Origin: Halisarca cf. caerulea
Taxonomy: Eukaryota > Porifera > Demospongiae > Chondrillida > Halisarcidae
NCBI GenBank assembly: GCA_963170055.1
Contig: CAUJGJ010000030.1
Location: forward strand, 1,545,337-1,609,336
Reading direction: 5' to 3'
Length of the DNA stretch: 64,000 nt
Of the stretch, positions 1 to 64,000 are shown piece by piece (positions within the stretch are counted from its first letter, which is position 1; each line of letters starts with the position of its first letter). The notes beneath the pieces were generated by a model. That model was given only the letters and a program-made list of their open reading frames with translations, did no database searches and was not told the DNA's origin. Position numbers and translations under genes: made by a program.

Positions 1-3
1 CAC

Positions 4-50890
<50,887 letters not shown>

Positions 50891-50901
50891 CTTCCCAGTA
50901 G

Positions 50902-50931
50902 CTACAGATCTAGATACTCTGCTGAATCCAT
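50902..50931 (-). other. Possible 9-codon uORF in the HYDIN leader
   Basis: ATG in strong context (GCCATGG) followed by nine codons (MDSAEYLDL) and TAG, ending 11 bases before the HYDIN ATG. It is used only if transcription starts upstream of 50,931, which the sequence does not show. Confidence 0.3.
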
Positions 50932-50944
50932 GGCGGTACAGAAA

Positions 50945-50958
50945 ATTACCATGGCAAC
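50945..50958 (-). promoter_or_regulatory. RFX X-box upstream of HYDIN
   Basis: Minus-strand GTTGCCATGGTAAT, an inverted repeat that matches the RFX X-box consensus (GTNRCC, AT spacer, RGYAAC) except for the last base. It ends 55 bases upstream of the HYDIN start codon. RFX-family factors are known regulators of ciliary genes in animals, which fits the role of HYDIN. Binding itself is inferred. Confidence 0.72.
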
Positions 50959-51108
50959 GAAATTGCGCAATGACATTGTAATGTTATGCAGTGCAGATAC
51001 GTACGTATTCAAGACAAGGTCATATGAAGGCATGAAAAACAACGTGTACTGTACTTACAGACAAAACATAATAGAATTAATATACACCCATGAAGAACAC
51101 AATATGTA

Positions 51109-63281
<12,173 letters not shown>

Positions 63282-63653
63282 TAGGCTTTTAAAGATCTTT
63301 CAGAATTTTGTGAATATCAGTCTCTCGAGATGTCGTCAAAAGCCTCTCAGAAACGTTCAAAACGTCAATCTTGTACCAAGAGTTTATTACTTTTAAGCTT
63401 CTTCCCACGAGGGGATAACGAAGGTTGGCCGTCCCCTTTCAAATTCAATCTTCGGGATATATTAAACAGACTTAACAAGCAAAAACCACCTTAGATGGTA
63501 GAAAATCTCTGTTATAAGCTAAAATAGCATAAAACAGACGAAAGAGCCAAAAATCCCTCACTAATACTGGCTCCTTTTATATGGTCGAGAACCATCACGT
63601 GTTGAGATACGTCATTTTCCCGTAAAACAACGGAAAATCTATCCATTCGAAAA
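63282..63653. promoter_or_regulatory. Putative bidirectional promoter of TAF4 and a divergent gene
   Basis: A 372-base interval between the TAF4 ATG (minus) and a plus-strand ATG at 63654. It contains a CRE-like TACGTCA at 63608-63614 and no microsatellite or transposon, unlike most other non-coding stretches here. No transcript evidence. Confidence 0.4.
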
Positions 63654-63698
63654 ATGGCGGAGGCAATGATTGTTGATGATGACGAAGATTCTTTACCA
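63654..63698 (+). CDS. Putative first coding exon of a divergent gene
   Basis: ATGGCGGAGGCA opens MAEAMIVDDDEDSLP and is followed by a GTGAGC donor at 63699. The unspliced frame closes after 27 codons, so it is plausible only as a spliced first exon. I do not recognise the protein; further exons would lie beyond the right edge. The acidic start and the position opposite TAF4 support it weakly. Confidence 0.4.
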
Positions 63699-63874
63699 GT
63701 GAGCAAAATACGAATTATATTTCCACAAAATACTTAGTTCTGAGCTCCCTAGTACTCGAAATAGTTCCATTTCAGAGATGATATTTTATATACGGAGATC
63801 TATGCGCAGATTACTCTGCATTAGAAGGAGCTTAACTGGTGGTTGCCCTCGATATTTAAAGAAGATCTTGCTGA

Positions 63875-63987
63875 CCAATGAGGAGTTCGGGTGTCGTAGA
63901 ACACGAGGGAGCGACCAATTGCACTTACCTTACCCAAAATCTAATTGGCTGGGAAAATCATTTATATACACTGGTGGTAGAGATTGG
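63875..63987. promoter_or_regulatory. CCAAT/TATA-like promoter cluster
   Basis: Four CCAAT pentamers lie in a 113-base stretch (63875-63879, 63915-63919, reverse at 63944-63948 and 63983-63987), with a TATA-like TTTATATA at 63961-63968. It could be the core promoter of a gene beyond the right edge, or part of the first intron of the divergent gene. Confidence 0.25.
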
Positions 63988-64000
63988 AATCAGCTTCCTC

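Larger units (their letters stand above)
50891..51108. promoter_or_regulatory. TAF4-HYDIN intergenic interval (218 bases)
   Basis: The interval between the HYDIN ATG and the TAF4 stop, both genes on the minus strand. It must hold the HYDIN core promoter and the TAF4 3' UTR. I see the X-box but no AATAAA on the minus strand, so the TAF4 transcript may end further on or use a variant signal. Confidence 0.6.

Overview
This is an intron-rich metazoan nuclear window. Two genes read on the minus strand explain nearly all of the real coding sequence. From about 50.9 kb down to the left edge runs HYDIN, the giant ASH/MSP-domain protein of the central apparatus of motile cilia. I could join 71 coding exons in one unbroken reading frame with GT..AG junctions and consistent phases (12,404 coding bases, about 4,134 residues). 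The C-terminal roughly one fifth of the protein lies beyond base 1. Upstream of it, 51.1-63.3 kb holds a complete TAF4 gene (TFIID subunit 4; 11 coding exons, 764 residues) with TAFH domain, histone fold and the conserved C-terminal tail. A possible divergent gene starts at 63,654 on the plus strand, 372 bases from the TAF4 start codon. HYDIN and TAF4 exon and domain assignments come from my own translation and from remembered family sequences; no search was run.

Organism: TAF4 with a TAFH domain and a vertebrate-like HYDIN indicate an animal with motile cilia. The many short introns, the very dense TACGTA-type and (CA)n simple repeats, and the small TIR/fold-back elements suggest an early-branching invertebrate. 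A sponge is my best guess, at moderate to low confidence.

Layout: 4-50,890 HYDIN, with almost every intron holding microsatellites or small mobile elements; 50,891-51,108 a 218-base gap between the TAF4 stop codon and the HYDIN start codon, containing a near-perfect RFX X-box; 51,109-63,281 TAF4, with four minisatellite arrays and several transposons in its introns; 63,282-63,653 a putative bidirectional promoter; 63,654-64,000 a putative first exon and a CCAAT/TATA-like cluster.

The accessory DNA is the most unusual part. It includes fold-back (near-perfect hairpin) elements with shared termini, and two 5'-truncated copies of one retroelement family that both sit at the apex of a palindrome. 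It also includes a TIR element carrying a decayed RecQ-like helicase fragment, a pogo/Tigger-like element with a CENP-B-type HTH remnant, and a TIR element with TGATCA-centred subterminal repeats. Several simple repeats and minisatellites directly form or duplicate 5' splice sites of the host genes.
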